Below, piece by piece: positions 45,402 through 56,500 of a stretch of DNA of 64,000 nucleotides. Position numbers and translations under genes: made by a program. The notes beneath the pieces were generated by a model. That model saw only the letters and a program-made list of their open reading frames with translations. It had not been told where the DNA came from and ran no database searches. Every line of letters begins with the position of its first letter. Position 1 is the stretch's first letter. The stretch comes from CBDAQA01 sp965198865 (GTDB lineage: Bacteria > Planctomycetota > Phycisphaerae > Tepidisphaerales > Tepidisphaeraceae), in the NCBI GenBank assembly GCA_965198865.1, contig CBDAQA010000029.1:62001-126000 (forward strand). Direction: 5' to 3'.

Positions 45402-46370
45402 TCAGGCGGCTTGGGCCTTGGCGGCCATCGCGGCGGCGCTGGGGAGCCGAACGTCCCAGGCCAGCCCGACCCGCCTCATCGTCGCGATGATCAGGTACGA
45501 CGGGTCGAACTGCCACCACCGCAGCCCGTGGCGGGCGCTGGTGGGGAAGGCGTGGTGGTTGTTGTGCCACCCCTCGCCCAGGCTCAGGACGGCGACGGGC
45601 AGGTTGTTGGTGCTGTGGTCGTCGCTGTGGAACGGCCGGCCGCCCCAGATGTGGCAGACGGAGTTCACGCTCCACGTGACGTGCTGCATCAGCCCGATCC
45701 GGACGACCCCGCCCCAGATCAGGCCGGCCCAGAACCCGTGCCACGAGCGCATCAGGATGGCCAGCGCGACCGCCGGGATCAGCATGCCGAGGGCGACCCA
45801 GAGGAAGTAAAGCTGGTCGACCATCAGCAGCCCGCGGTCGGCGAGCAGGTCCGGGACGGAGCGGGCCAGCTGGGCCTTGTCGACCTGAAACGCCCAGCCG
45901 ATGTGGGCGTGCCAGAACCCGCGGATGCTGCCCCACAGTCCGACGCCGTGATGGTGGGGGGAGTGGGGGTCGCCCTCGCAGTCGGCCTGCTGATGGTGAC
46001 GGCGGTGGACGGCAACCCAGCGGATCGCCATCCCCTGCCCCGCCGACGAGCCGAGGATCGCCAGCAGCAGCCGGACGGCGCGCGGCGTCTGGAACGCCTT
46101 GTGGGTCAGCAGCCGGTGATACCCGATCGTGACGCCGAACCCGGCCAGGGCGTACATGGACAGGAGCACGATCACCTCGGGCCAGCCGATCCCCCAACTG
46201 GCCTGCCCGCGGTGCCAGAGGAAGCCGATGGCCGCGGCGAGCCCGGCCGTCGGTGCCACGACCGACAGGAAGGTCGTGATGCGGACCCAGCGGCGCAGCG
46301 GCGGATGGGTCGCCACGTCCGCCGAGGCGGCCTGCTCGGTAACGGCCCAGGTCCGGGCCGGAGTCAACAT
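45402..46370 (-). CDS. Acyl-CoA/fatty acid desaturase
   Basis: 322-residue membrane desaturase that introduces a cis double bond into acyl chains, probably the delta-9 type. Three His boxes: HRLLTH near 85, HRRHHQ near 122 and GEGWHNNHH near 265, which hold the di-iron site. Four or more membrane helices flank them (VIVLLSMYALAGFGVTIG and LYFLWVALGMLIPAVALAI among them). ATG 46370 is chosen because the upstream extension starts with TTG and shows no conservation. It modifies membrane lipids and so could respond to temperature (family knowledge). Confidence 0.88.
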   Translation of the reverse strand: MLTPARTWAVTEQAASADVATHPPLRRWVRITTFLSVVAPTAGLAAAIGFLWHRGQASWGIGWPEVIVLLSMYALAGFGVTIGYHRLLTHKAFQTPRAVRLLLAILGSSAGQGMAIRWVAVHRRHHQQADCEGDPHSPHHHGVGLWGSIRGFWHAHIGWAFQVDKAQLARSVPDLLADRGLLMVDQLYFLWVALGMLIPAVALAILMRSWHGFWAGLIWGGVVRIGLMQHVTWSVNSVCHIWGGRPFHSDDHSTNNLPVAVLSLGEGWHNNHHAFPTSARHGLRWWQFDPSYLIIATMRRVGLAWDVRLPSAAAMAAKAQAA

Positions 46371-46485
46371 GTCCAAGGGATTGCGACCTTTCGGGCCGGG
46401 AACAAACGGGAGCGGCCCCGGCAAAGTCTAGGTGGGCCGACCGCGGTCGTCGTCGCCGGCTGGGGGGAAATTTTGATTCGGGGGC

Positions 46486-47595
<1,110 letters not shown>

Positions 47596-47757
47596 CCCCG
47601 CATTATAGTGCGGCGTGATGGCCGGCGAACGCCCAATACCCCTGGCGCACCACGGCCGCCATCCGCCGGCCGGTATAACGTCGCCGGCCCTTTCTAAATG
47701 CCGGAGGTTCTGGGTTCGGTCTAATGCTCCGTCGTCTATGAGACGGGGAAGGCCACC

Positions 47758-48024
47758 ATGCAGCTATACATTCGGGCGACCGCGTTTGCGGGTTTGACGT
47801 CGGCAGTTTATGCGGCGGACGCACATTACCGTTCGTCGGTGCTGACGCCGGCCGAGGTGCCGGCCGCCGTCCGACAGGTGAACGGCGCGGGTGCGGCGTC
47901 GTTGGCGACCCTGCACGAGCAGGGCAACCTCATCGACGACGCCGCCCTCGGCGCGACGGCCCTTGCCGCCGTCATCTGCTTCGGCACCTGGCGGCCCGCG
48001 CCGGCGGTGACGCGGAGCCGGTGA
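47758..48024 (+). CDS. Small hypothetical protein
   Basis: 88 residues, not recognised. The N-terminus is weakly hydrophobic (YIRATAFAGLTSAVYAADA, a possible but poor signal peptide). A second apolar segment ends the protein (DDAALGATALAAVICFGTW). GGGGAAGG lies about 5 nt before ATG, and TATAAC at 47674-47679 is a promoter candidate divergent from moaA. It precedes a TPR protein by 81 bp on the same strand. Confidence 0.45.
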   Translation: MQLYIRATAFAGLTSAVYAADAHYRSSVLTPAEVPAAVRQVNGAGAASLATLHEQGNLIDDAALGATALAAVICFGTWRPAPAVTRSR

Positions 48025-48105
48025 GGCAAGCGCCGTTGCCCGCCATCTTTTTGACCGCGATTCAGCCTGTGATAGCATCGTTGCCCGGCCATTCGGGGAA
48101 CGACC

Positions 48106-49335
48106 ATGCAGATTGATGGACAGCGGCGCGTCAGACGTTCGCGCGCGGTCTTCTTGTGCGCCGCGCTGAGCTTCGGGTCAGCAAGGGGCGAAGCATTGGA
48201 GCACGTCGCGGCTGACGCGCCGGCGGTCCTTTGGATCAACCACCTGGCGCCGCCGGCTCCGACGACCCACCCGGCAACCCACCCGACAACCGCCCTGGCG
48301 GGCAACCAGGACCCCATCGCGGCAACCGAGCGGGCGATGGGCGTTCGATCGGCGGGGCTGGACCCGAATCGCGACGTGGCGATATACCTGCCGAATAGGG
48401 TCGAGGGCACCGACCCGTCGCCGGTCGTATTGCTCCTCCCGGTGGCTGACTACGCCGCGTTCCTCGCGGCGCAGCCGGATGGGAGCACCGACGCGGGGGT
48501 GACGGCGATCCGTCCGTCGGGCGACGCTGCCGACGTGTTCGTCGCCCGCCGCGGCAGCTACGTGGCGATCAGCCGATCAAGGGATTCCCTGGCATCGGGC
48601 CATGCCGGAGTGAGGATCGCCCCCGAGGACCTGGCCCAGATGAACTGCGGCGATGTTGCGATCTATGTGAAGGGTACGGCGACCACGGGCGTGCTGGCGG
48701 TGGGCGCGCGGCCCTGCTGGTTGTCCCCCGGTAATAGCGGTGGCCGCCCGGCCGTTGCCGACCTCCCGCTCGGCCATTCGGAACTCGACCGCGAGATCGG
48801 CGCGGCCGACCAACTGTGGCGGGCCGTCGGCTGGCAGCGCGACGCGACAGACCTCCGGTACCGCTTCGGCCTGTTGTGCCGCAGCCAACTGGATTACGGC
48901 AACGCGATGGAGCAGTTCCAAAAGGTGGTGGCGCTCCGCCCCGACGACGCCGACTCCCACGTCGCCCTGGCCGCGGTCTTGGCTGAGACCCACCAGTTCG
49001 GTGCCGCCGCCGCGCACTTGCAGGAGGCGGTTCGGCTCGACCCCAAGAACTTCGACGCCTTCCACGATGCCGGCCTGATCCTGCTTCAACTCGGCGCCGA
49101 CCGCCGCGCCGCCGTCATGCTCGGCCACGCGGTGGAACTGCGGCCGAGGTCGGCCGCGACGCACAGCGACTTCGGGGTGGCGCTGGTGAGGCTGCGCCGA
49201 TACGCCGAGGCCACGCTTGAGTTCCGCGCGGCGCTCGCGATCGACCCGACGTTGCAGGCGGCCGCCACGAATCTGAACGTCGCCCGCCGGCTCGCCGCCA
49301 AGCAGCACGCGGCGACGACCCGGGCGTCGCGCTGA
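48106..49335 (+). CDS. Secreted TPR-repeat protein
   Basis: 409 residues. A basic N-terminus and short hydrophobic stretch (RSRAVFLCAALSFGSARGEA) suggest export. Residues 30-230 are unassigned, with strands such as VAIYLPNRVEGTD and SPVVLLLPVADYAAFLA. Residues about 255-395 form four tetratricopeptide repeats, for example YGNAMEQFQKVVALRPDDAD, FGAAAAHLQEAVRLDPKN and YAEATLEFRAALAIDPTL, each with the W/L-A-P spacing of TPR helices. It is probably a protein-protein scaffold. GGGGAACG precedes ATG 48106. No partner is indicated by the neighbours. Confidence 0.7.
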   Translation: MQIDGQRRVRRSRAVFLCAALSFGSARGEALEHVAADAPAVLWINHLAPPAPTTHPATHPTTALAGNQDPIAATERAMGVRSAGLDPNRDVAIYLPNRVEGTDPSPVVLLLPVADYAAFLAAQPDGSTDAGVTAIRPSGDAADVFVARRGSYVAISRSRDSLASGHAGVRIAPEDLAQMNCGDVAIYVKGTATTGVLAVGARPCWLSPGNSGGRPAVADLPLGHSELDREIGAADQLWRAVGWQRDATDLRYRFGLLCRSQLDYGNAMEQFQKVVALRPDDADSHVALAAVLAETHQFGAAAAHLQEAVRLDPKNFDAFHDAGLILLQLGADRRAAVMLGHAVELRPRSAATHSDFGVALVRLRRYAEATLEFRAALAIDPTLQAAATNLNVARRLAAKQHAATTRASR

Positions 49336-49426
49336 CCGCGCCTGCCGAACGGGTTCGGTCACCGGTGTGCCGGCACACATGCGCGTGGCCGTGGGCGATG
49401 GTCCAACACGTCGAGTCGCAATACCG

Positions 49427-51322
49427 CTAGCCCCCGGCCCCGCCGGGGTTCGCCGGGGTTGCCGCGGCGGGCACACCGGCAAAGCCGAGGGCCAACGGAG
49501 GGGGATCGATGACGAACGCCTCCGCCGCGGCGGCGTCGAGCGGCCGGGCGAACTGGTAGCCCTGGGCACGCTCGCAGCCCAGCTGCTGCAGCAGCGCCAC
49601 CTGCCGGTCGGTCTCGATCCCCTCGGCGACCAGGTGCAGCCGCAGGTCGCGGGCCAGGGCGACGACGGCGGCGAGCACGGTGCGGTCGGCGTCGCGGGTC
49701 AGGGCGTCGTGCGTGAAGTTGGCGCCCACCTTCAGCCCGGTCAGCGGGTAGCGGTGCAGGCAGCTGAGCGACGAGTGGCCGGTGCCGAAGTTGTCCAGGT
49801 GCAGCGCGACGCCCAGGTCGCGCAGCCGGTGCAGCACGGCGACGGCGGTGGCGGGGTCGTCGGCGATCGCCCGCTCGGTGAACTCCAGCTGGACGACCGC
49901 CGGCGGCAGTCCGTGCGCCGCCAGCGCCTGCGCCAGGCGGTCGGCGAACGCGGGCAGCAGCTGTCGGCGCGACAGGTTCAGGTGCAGGACCAGCTCGGCG
50001 AAGGGAGCCGGGTGTCGGGCGCGCCACCGGCCCAGCTGGGCGCAGGCGGCCTCCAGCACCCAGTCGCCCAGCGGCACCATGCAGCCGATCTCCTCGGCCA
50101 CGGGGATGAACACGTTCGGCGGGACCGACCCGCGGGTCGGGTGCCGCCAGCGGAGCAGCGTCTCGAAGCCGATCACGGCCCCGGTGTCGAGGCGCACGAT
50201 CGGCTGGTACTGCAGCGCGAACTGGCCCAGGTCCAGGGCGGCGCGGAGGTCGCTCTCCAGCGTCAGCCGGTCGACGGCCTCGGCGTGCATGCGGGGGTCG
50301 AACAGCACGTACCGCGCCTTGCCCGCGCCCTTGGCGCGGTACATGGCCGTGTCGGCGTCGCGGATCATCGCCCAGCCCGACGTGTAGCCCACCGTGTTGG
50401 TGGTGATGCCGATGCTGGCCGTGCTGTGGATCGTGTGGCCGCGGATCGTGTAGGGGGCGGCCAGGTTGACCAGCACCCGCTCGGCAACGCGCACGGCGTC
50501 GGCCGGCTCGCGGAGGTGGTCCAGCAGCAGGATGAACTCGTCGCCCCCCAGCCGGGCCGCCGTCGACCGCACGGCCGGGGGCAGGGGGACCGCCTCGGCG
50601 TCGGCGGTGCCGGTGCTGACCACGTCCGTCTCGCGCAGCGTTCGTCGCAGCCGGTCGGCGATCGCGATCAGCAGCCCGTCGCCCACGTCGTGACCCAGGC
50701 TGTCGTTCACCAGCTTGAACCGGTCGAAGTCGAGGAACAGCACGGCGAAGACGCGGTCGCCGTCCGTGGCGGCGTCGTCGATCACCTGCGTCAGCCGCTC
50801 GTTCAGCAGCGCGCGGTTCCCCAGGCCGGTGAGCCGGTCGTGCAGGGCGAGGCGGTTCAGGTCGGCCGTGCGGTCGGCGACGCGGCGGTCGACCTCGGCA
50901 AGGGTCGCCGCGGCGTGGGCGGCGGCGGCCCACTTGGCCGACAGCGCGTCCGCCAGCTGCGCGACGGCCGGCCCGTCCACCGCGTGCATCGGCACCGGCA
51001 CCAGCGCGTCGCCGGGCCGGAGGTGGCGGCGGACCTCGTCCCACGAGCCGTCCGCGTCCGGCAGGGCCAGCACCACCTGCACCCGCGGGTCGGCCGACCA
51101 CAGCGCCCGCACCGCCGGGCCCAGCGCGCCCAGGGGGGCCGCCAGGTTCGGCCGGTACAGGATCACCTGGACCGGCACCCCGGCGTTCGCCGCCGCCCGC
51201 AGGTGGGCCGCGGCCTGATCGGGCACCACGCGCGGCACGCCCGCCAGCGCCGGCCAGCCCGGGCCGTCGGCCACGACCAGGTAGGGCTGCGGCGGCGGCG
51301 TGATGGACGACGACTTGCTCAT
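49427..51322 (-). CDS. GGDEF protein with degenerate EAL domain
   Basis: 631 residues, soluble. An N-terminal receiver-like region (15-125) is followed by a short coil, GGDEF (about 150-340) and EAL (about 350-610). The cyclase site RLGGDEF is intact, with FLDFDRFKLVNDSLGHDVGD ahead of it. There is no R-x-x-D inhibitory site, and about 18 extra residues interrupt the strand before GGDEF. In the EAL domain several catalytic positions differ: E-T-L replaces EAL, DDFGTG is D-N-F-G-T-G, and L-K-I-D is L-K-V-G. VAEGIET and QGYQFARPL are kept. It is predicted to make c-di-GMP but hydrolyse it poorly, and the EAL part may instead sense it. Confidence 0.9.
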   Translation of the reverse strand: MSKSSSITPPPQPYLVVADGPGWPALAGVPRVVPDQAAAHLRAAANAGVPVQVILYRPNLAAPLGALGPAVRALWSADPRVQVVLALPDADGSWDEVRRHLRPGDALVPVPMHAVDGPAVAQLADALSAKWAAAAHAAATLAEVDRRVADRTADLNRLALHDRLTGLGNRALLNERLTQVIDDAATDGDRVFAVLFLDFDRFKLVNDSLGHDVGDGLLIAIADRLRRTLRETDVVSTGTADAEAVPLPPAVRSTAARLGGDEFILLLDHLREPADAVRVAERVLVNLAAPYTIRGHTIHSTASIGITTNTVGYTSGWAMIRDADTAMYRAKGAGKARYVLFDPRMHAEAVDRLTLESDLRAALDLGQFALQYQPIVRLDTGAVIGFETLLRWRHPTRGSVPPNVFIPVAEEIGCMVPLGDWVLEAACAQLGRWRARHPAPFAELVLHLNLSRRQLLPAFADRLAQALAAHGLPPAVVQLEFTERAIADDPATAVAVLHRLRDLGVALHLDNFGTGHSSLSCLHRYPLTGLKVGANFTHDALTRDADRTVLAAVVALARDLRLHLVAEGIETDRQVALLQQLGCERAQGYQFARPLDAAAAEAFVIDPPPLALGFAGVPAAATPANPGGAGG

Positions 51323-51469
51323 GCCTGCGGGGGCCCCAACAGCGATGGCCGCCCAGCCGTATTCTGACAGACAAACCGCAGCGGGGCGAGGGCGTGTTTC
51401 AGGCTAGCCGTTCGACGGACGGTCGTGGCCGGGGCGTCGTTCCAGCCGGCTCACCCATCGCCGGCGCGT

Positions 51470-51496
51470 GTTACACAATGTGACGGAATGTTACGC
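51470..51496 (+). promoter_or_regulatory. 27-nt motif with two GTTAC half-sites, copy 2
   Basis: GTTACACAATG, six bases, AATGTTACGC. It matches the reverse complement of 21135-21161 in the same arrangement at 20 of the 21 non-spacer bases. It lies about 150 nt upstream of the GGDEF/EAL start codon, which is read in the opposite direction. Confidence 0.45.
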
Positions 51497-51687
51497 CATG
51501 CAGCCGGGACCGTCGGTATCAGCTATAAAATGCTCGCGCAAATGGATTAGTAGATGTTGAGACAAGTTCTCGACTGTTGGCCTGCAGGTGAAGCGGTTCA
51601 AGCCCTGGTTTCTACTTGCGATCGTGGACACGGCGGAACCGGCGGATTGTGAGGCACTGGCTCGGGGCGGCACCGAAAAAGAGATTT

Positions 51688-51756
51688 AGCCGCAGATGCA
51701 CGCAGATTGAAATCGAGGCAGTTCCGCTCTGCGTGCATCCGCGTTCATCTGCGGCT
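51688..51756. repeat. Dispersed inverted repeat (CCGCAGATG type)
   Basis: AGCCGCAGATG at 51688-51698 pairs with CATCTGCGGCT at 51746-51756, and CACGCAG pairs with CTGCGTG further in. The words CCGCAGATGCACGCAGAT are of a kind I recall from repeats in planctomycete and related genomes, but I cannot search to confirm that here. Confidence 0.65.
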
Positions 51757-51848
51757 CAGCGTCTTGTGCTTGGCAAATCAGAGCTTCGAGACAGGGCGGG
51801 TCCGACCCGGTTTGCCGTGGGCGGGCGGCAACGTGTATCGTCGGCCGC

Positions 51849-53009
51849 GTGTCGCTGCACTACGAGTTGATCGCCACGGACCCCTTCACGCGGGGGCGGC
51901 TGGGGCGCGTCACGACGCCGCATGGGTCGTTCGACACGCCGGCGTTCATGCCGGTGGGGACGCAGGGGGGGCTCAAGGGGCTTCTGCCGGGCGACGTCGC
52001 GGCGACCGGGGCGCAGTGCATCCTGGCCAACACGTATCACCTGATGTTGCGGCCCGGCGAGGATACCGTCGCGGCGCTGGGCGACCTGCACCGGTTCATG
52101 GCCTGGCCGGGGCCGATCCTGACCGATAGTGGGGGGTTCCAGGTGTTCAGCCTGGCCGACCTGAACCAGATCACCAACGACGGGGTGACGTTCAAGAGCC
52201 ACGTCGACGGGGCGATGCACCACCTGACCCCCGAACGGTCGATGGGGGTGCAGAACGCGCTGGGGGCGGACATCATCATGATGTTCGACGAGTGCCCGGC
52301 GGCCGATGCGCCGCTGGGGTACCACGCCGATGCGGTGGGGCGGACGCTGCGGTGGGCGAAGCGGTGCGTCGATGCCCATGCCCGGTCCGATGTTCAGGCG
52401 CTGTTCGGCATCGTGCAGGGTGGGCAGGACCCGACGCTCCGCGCGCAGTGTGCGGCGGAACTGGTCTCCATGGATCTGCCGGGGTATGCGGTGGGGGGAC
52501 TGGCCGTCGGCGAGGGGTTCGACGCGATGGCGGGGGTGCTGGGCTTTACCTGTCCGCTGTTGCCGACGAACAAGCCGCGGTACCTGATGGGGGTGGGGTT
52601 CCCGAAGGACATCGTGATGGCGGTGGCGGCGGGGATCGACATGTTCGACTGCGTGATGCCGACGCGCAACGGCCGCAATGCGTACGCCTTTACGGCCGGG
52701 GGGGCGATCCGGTTGCGCAACGCCAAGTACGCGCGGGACACCGGGCCGATCGAGGCGGGGTGCGACTGCATCGCCTGCGCGCAGTTCACGTGCGGGGCGA
52801 TCCGGCACTATTTTTTCGCGGGCGAGATGCTTGGCCCGATCCTGGTCAGCCTGCATAATGTGCGGTTCTACCAGCGGCTGATGCGGGACGTCCGCGACGC
52901 GCTGCGGGTGGGACGGTTCGACGACTTCCGCCGGACCGACCCGCGGGCCACCATCGGCCCCGGCGGCGCTGCCGCCGCCGACGATGCCCTCAAGGAGCAG
53001 CAGGTTTGA
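51849..53009 (+). CDS. tgt: tRNA-guanine transglycosylase
   Basis: Exchanges guanine-34 of tRNAs with GUN anticodons for preQ1, the entry into queuosine. 386 residues. Signatures are PVGTQGGLKGL, ILANTYHLMLRPG, TDSGGFQVFSL with the catalytic Asp region, DECPAADAP, FGIVQGG, the second Asp in MFDCVMPTRNGRN, and the zinc site C-D-C-x2-C..C..H near 320. GTG 51849 is used; TATCGT (51836-51841) ends 7 nt upstream with a TTGCCG 18 nt further, so it is probably leaderless. Its stop overlaps the TTG start of yajC, matching the common tgt-yajC-secDF order. Confidence 0.95.
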   Translation: MSLHYELIATDPFTRGRLGRVTTPHGSFDTPAFMPVGTQGGLKGLLPGDVAATGAQCILANTYHLMLRPGEDTVAALGDLHRFMAWPGPILTDSGGFQVFSLADLNQITNDGVTFKSHVDGAMHHLTPERSMGVQNALGADIIMMFDECPAADAPLGYHADAVGRTLRWAKRCVDAHARSDVQALFGIVQGGQDPTLRAQCAAELVSMDLPGYAVGGLAVGEGFDAMAGVLGFTCPLLPTNKPRYLMGVGFPKDIVMAVAAGIDMFDCVMPTRNGRNAYAFTAGGAIRLRNAKYARDTGPIEAGCDCIACAQFTCGAIRHYFFAGEMLGPILVSLHNVRFYQRLMRDVRDALRVGRFDDFRRTDPRATIGPGGAAAADDALKEQQV

Positions 53010-53404
53010 ACTTCATCGCTTTCGTCCCCGCCCTCGCGACCGCCTTCGCTCGGGCCCTCGCCATCGCCACCAGCGCCCCGGCCGTCAAGCCGGTCGAGGC
53101 GGCGCCCGGCTGGTTCTCGGTCTTCTCCAACCCCCTGGTGGCGATCCCCGCGCTGGTGATCGTCGCGTCGATGCTGTTCGGCAACAAGGGCAAGAAGGCC
53201 GACGAGAAGGTCCGCCTGGAGATGCTGAAGAACCTGAAGCGCGGCGACCGCATCCAGACGATCGGCGGCATCCTCGGCGCGGTCGTCCGCGCCGAGGAGA
53301 CCCGCGTCGAGGTGAAGGTCGACGAGAGCAGCAACGTCAAGATCTGGTTCGCCCGCACCGCGATCTCGAAGGTGGTCGAGGCCGACAAGGCCGACGCGAA
53401 GTAG
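53006..53404 (+). CDS. yajC: Preprotein translocase subunit YajC
   Basis: Small inner-membrane partner of SecDF. 132 residues: an N-terminal hydrophobic part with a long Ala-rich lead, a clear membrane helix NPLVAIPALVIVASMLFG, a lysine-rich turn, and the conserved cytoplasmic domain RLEMLKNLKRGDRIQTIGGI followed by VVRAEETRVEVKVDES. TTG 53006 overlaps the tgt stop (TTGA) and has AAGGAG at 52992-52997. It is followed by secDF after a hairpin-filled gap. Confidence 0.9.
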   Translation: MNFIAFVPALATAFARALAIATSAPAVKPVEAAPGWFSVFSNPLVAIPALVIVASMLFGNKGKKADEKVRLEMLKNLKRGDRIQTIGGILGAVVRAEETRVEVKVDESSNVKIWFARTAISKVVEADKADAK

Positions 53405-53492
53405 TTGTGAGTGGTGAGTTCCCAGAGGCGAGTTGGGGAAGGCCCCACCCCGCGCTTGGGACGCTGCCGCTCAGAACTCGACACTCACAACT
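53403..53492. repeat. Inverted repeat between yajC and secDF
   Basis: AGTTGTGAGTGGTGAGTT (53403-53420) pairs with AACTCGACACTCACAACT (53475-53492), 16 of 18 positions. It starts at the yajC stop and ends 13 nt before the secDF start. No T-run is present. Confidence 0.65.
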
Positions 53493-53505
53493 CAGAACGC
53501 CCTCC

Positions 53506-56500
53506 ATGGAATCCAGACAAACCGGCCGCGTGCTCCTGATCCTCGCCATCCTGGCGGCGGCGCTGTTCTCGATCTGCCCTCACCCGGGCCGGCTGTTCAA
53601 GGACATGCCCTGGTCGGAGAAGACCAGCCTGCGCCCCGGCATCGACATGGCCGGCGGGACCAGCCTGCTGTACCAGATCCGCGAGCCGGTCGGCGGGTTC
53701 CGGTCGACCACCGGGCACACGCTGGCCGAGGACGAGGTGACGTCGCTGAAGCGGCGGGTCGACCCCAACGGCATCAAGAACCTGATCTGGCGGCCGCAGG
53801 GCACGGACCGGATCGAGATCCAGATCCCCGCCAGCCCGCAGAACGAGCAGGCGCAGAAGGCCCGCGAGTCGTACGTGGCGGCGAGCCGGGCGCTGGAGGC
53901 GACCAACGTCTCCGACGCCGCCGTCCGCTCCGCCATCGAGCAGCTGACCGGCCCGGCGCGCGCGGCGAAGCTGGACGCGCTGGTGGGCGGGGTGGCGATC
54001 CGCAAGCCGTTGTTCGAGCAGATGGCCGCCAAGTACGACGCCATGCAGGCGGCCCGGGCGGCGCACAACGCCGATGCCCAGGCGATCGCCAGCGACGATT
54101 ACGACAAGCTGGTCGCGCTGGTCGACGCGACGAACCTGCGCCCGTCGCAGGTCGAGGGCGTGCTGGCCGACCCGGCGGCATCGCGGGAGCGCGAGCTGGC
54201 GGCGCTGACCCAGCAGGCGGCGGGGGACCCGGCGCGCAGCGCGGCGCTGTCGGCGTTCGTGGCGGCGGCCGACGCGTACAACGACGTCAAGGGGAAGGTG
54301 GACGACGCCGCCCAGCTGAAGCGCGAGCTGCAGGGGAGCGGCGTGCTGGAGTTCCACATCGCCGCCGAGCCGAGCAACGGGCTGACCGAGGCCGAGCGCG
54401 AGCGGATGGTCCGCCAGCTGCACGAGAAGGGGCCGCGCACCCAGGCGGGCGACCTGCTGGCGTGGTTCCAGGTCGACCGGCCGGACCAGTTCCACGGGGC
54501 GACCGAGCCGTTCAACGGCAAGGGGTACATCCTCTGCTGGATCACGCCGGAGCGGTCGGTGGTGAACGGCCCGGGCATCCGGCCGTGGGCGATGGAGTCG
54601 GCGTCGCGCCACTCCGACGCCATGGGCGGGCAGATGGTCGCGTTCCAGTTCGACCCGGTCGGCGGGACGCTGTTCCACGACTTCACCGCCAACAACATCG
54701 GCCGGTCGCTGGCGGCCATCCTCGACCGCAAGGTCGTCTCGGTGGCCAAGATCCAGGCGGTCATCGGCCGGGACGGCACCATCACCGGCGGGGGCGACGG
54801 CGGGTTCTCCGAGGAGGAGCTGACCTACCTGGTCGACACGCTGAACGCCGGCAGCCTGCCCGCCCAGCTGGAGCCCGAGCCGATCAGCGAGCAGACGGTC
54901 GGCCCGCAGCTGGGCAAGGACAACCTCATGAAGGGGTTGGCCGCCTGCGGGCTGGGGTTGGTGATCGTCGCGATCTTCCTCGTGTCGTACTACTACCTGG
55001 CCGGCGTGGTCGCCACGCTGGCGGTGCTGCTGAACGTCGTGCTGATCCTGGGCGTGCTGGCGGCGTTCGGGGCGACGTTCACGCTGCCGGGCATCGCCGG
55101 CATCGTGCTGACCATCGGCGCGGCCGTCGACGCCAACGTGCTGATCTTCGAGCGGCTCCGCGAAGAGCAACACCGCGGGCTGGGGCTGAAGATGGCGCTG
55201 TCCAACGCCTACACCCACGCCAGCACGGCCATCCTGGACTCCAACGCCACCACCGTCATCACCTCGCTGATCCTCATGTGGCTCGGCAGCGAGGAGGTGA
55301 AGGGGTTCGGCACCACGCTGCTGATCGGCCTGATCAGCAGCCTGTTCACGTCGCTGTTCGTCACGCGGACGGCGTTCAACATCCTGATCGATGGGTTCGG
55401 CGTGAAGAACCTGAGCAGCTTCCCGCTCACGTTCCCCAAGTGGGACCGGTTCCTCCGGCCGAACATCGACTGGATGGGGAAGGTCAAGTACTTCCTGGCG
55501 TTCAGCGCCCTGTTCATCGTGCTGGGCGGCGTGGCGTTCGTGGTGAAGGCCCACCAGGGCAAGCTGGCCGACGTCGACTTCACCGGCGGGACGCAGGTGC
55601 AGTTCGACCTGCTCGAGCCGATGTCGCTGGAGGAGGTCCGCAAGGTGTTCGCCGGCGCCGACAACCCGACGCTGGGCAAGGAGCCCGACCTGACCAGCGC
55701 CGGCACGGGCGACATCAGCTACCGGCTGGTCACCCCGAACCAGGATGCGCGGGCGGTCCGCAAGGCCGTGCTGGACGTGCTCGGCGACCGCGTGACGCCC
55801 GACCTGCCCAGCACGTTCGCCCACATCGGTGAGCCGATCGAGACGGCGACGGCCGACAGGGCGGTGCTGCCGATCCCCAGCACCGGCATCAGCATCGGCG
55901 ACTGGAAGGTGCCGGGCACGGACGACTTCATCGGCGGGGCGGCGATCGTGCTGGACAACCTGCAGCCGCCGCTGAAGATCGAGTCGATCCGCAACCGCAT
56001 CGAGCAGCAGCGGGCGCAGCAGCAGGCGACCGCCGGGGCGAGCGGGCCGCAGTTTCACAACTTCACGGTGGTCAGCCCCGACTCGACCGACTCGGTGAGG
56101 ACCGCCGTCGTGCTGACGGCCGACCCCGAGTTCCCCTACGACAAGGACCCGGCCAAGTGGACCGCCAACGTGGCCGACCCCATGTGGCGGCTGACGCGCG
56201 ACGCCGTCACCAGCGGCGGGCAACTGCAGCGGGTCAACAACTTCGACGCCCAGGTGGCGGGCGACACCCAGCAGACGGCGTTCTTCGCGCTGGTGCTGTC
56301 GGCGGCGGTCATCCTGGTGTACGTCTGGTTCCGGTTCGGCAACCTGAAGTACGGCACCGCCACCGTGCTGGCCATGCTGCATGACGTGGCGCTGGTCGTG
56401 GGGGCGGTGGGGCTGAGCCACTACGTCGCCGGCGCGCCGTGGCTGGCCAGGGCGCTGCTGATCGAGCCGTTCCGGGTGAACCTGACGATCGTGGCCGCCG

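Larger units (their letters stand above)
51323..51848. other. 526-bp gap upstream of tgt
   Basis: No gene is supported. From one end to the other it holds the 27-nt GTTAC motif (51470-51496), TATAAA near 51533, the Chi-like inverted repeat 51688-51756, and the putative leaderless promoter of tgt (TTGCCG 51812-51817, TATCGT 51836-51841). The middle is AT-richer than its surroundings. Confidence 0.45.
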
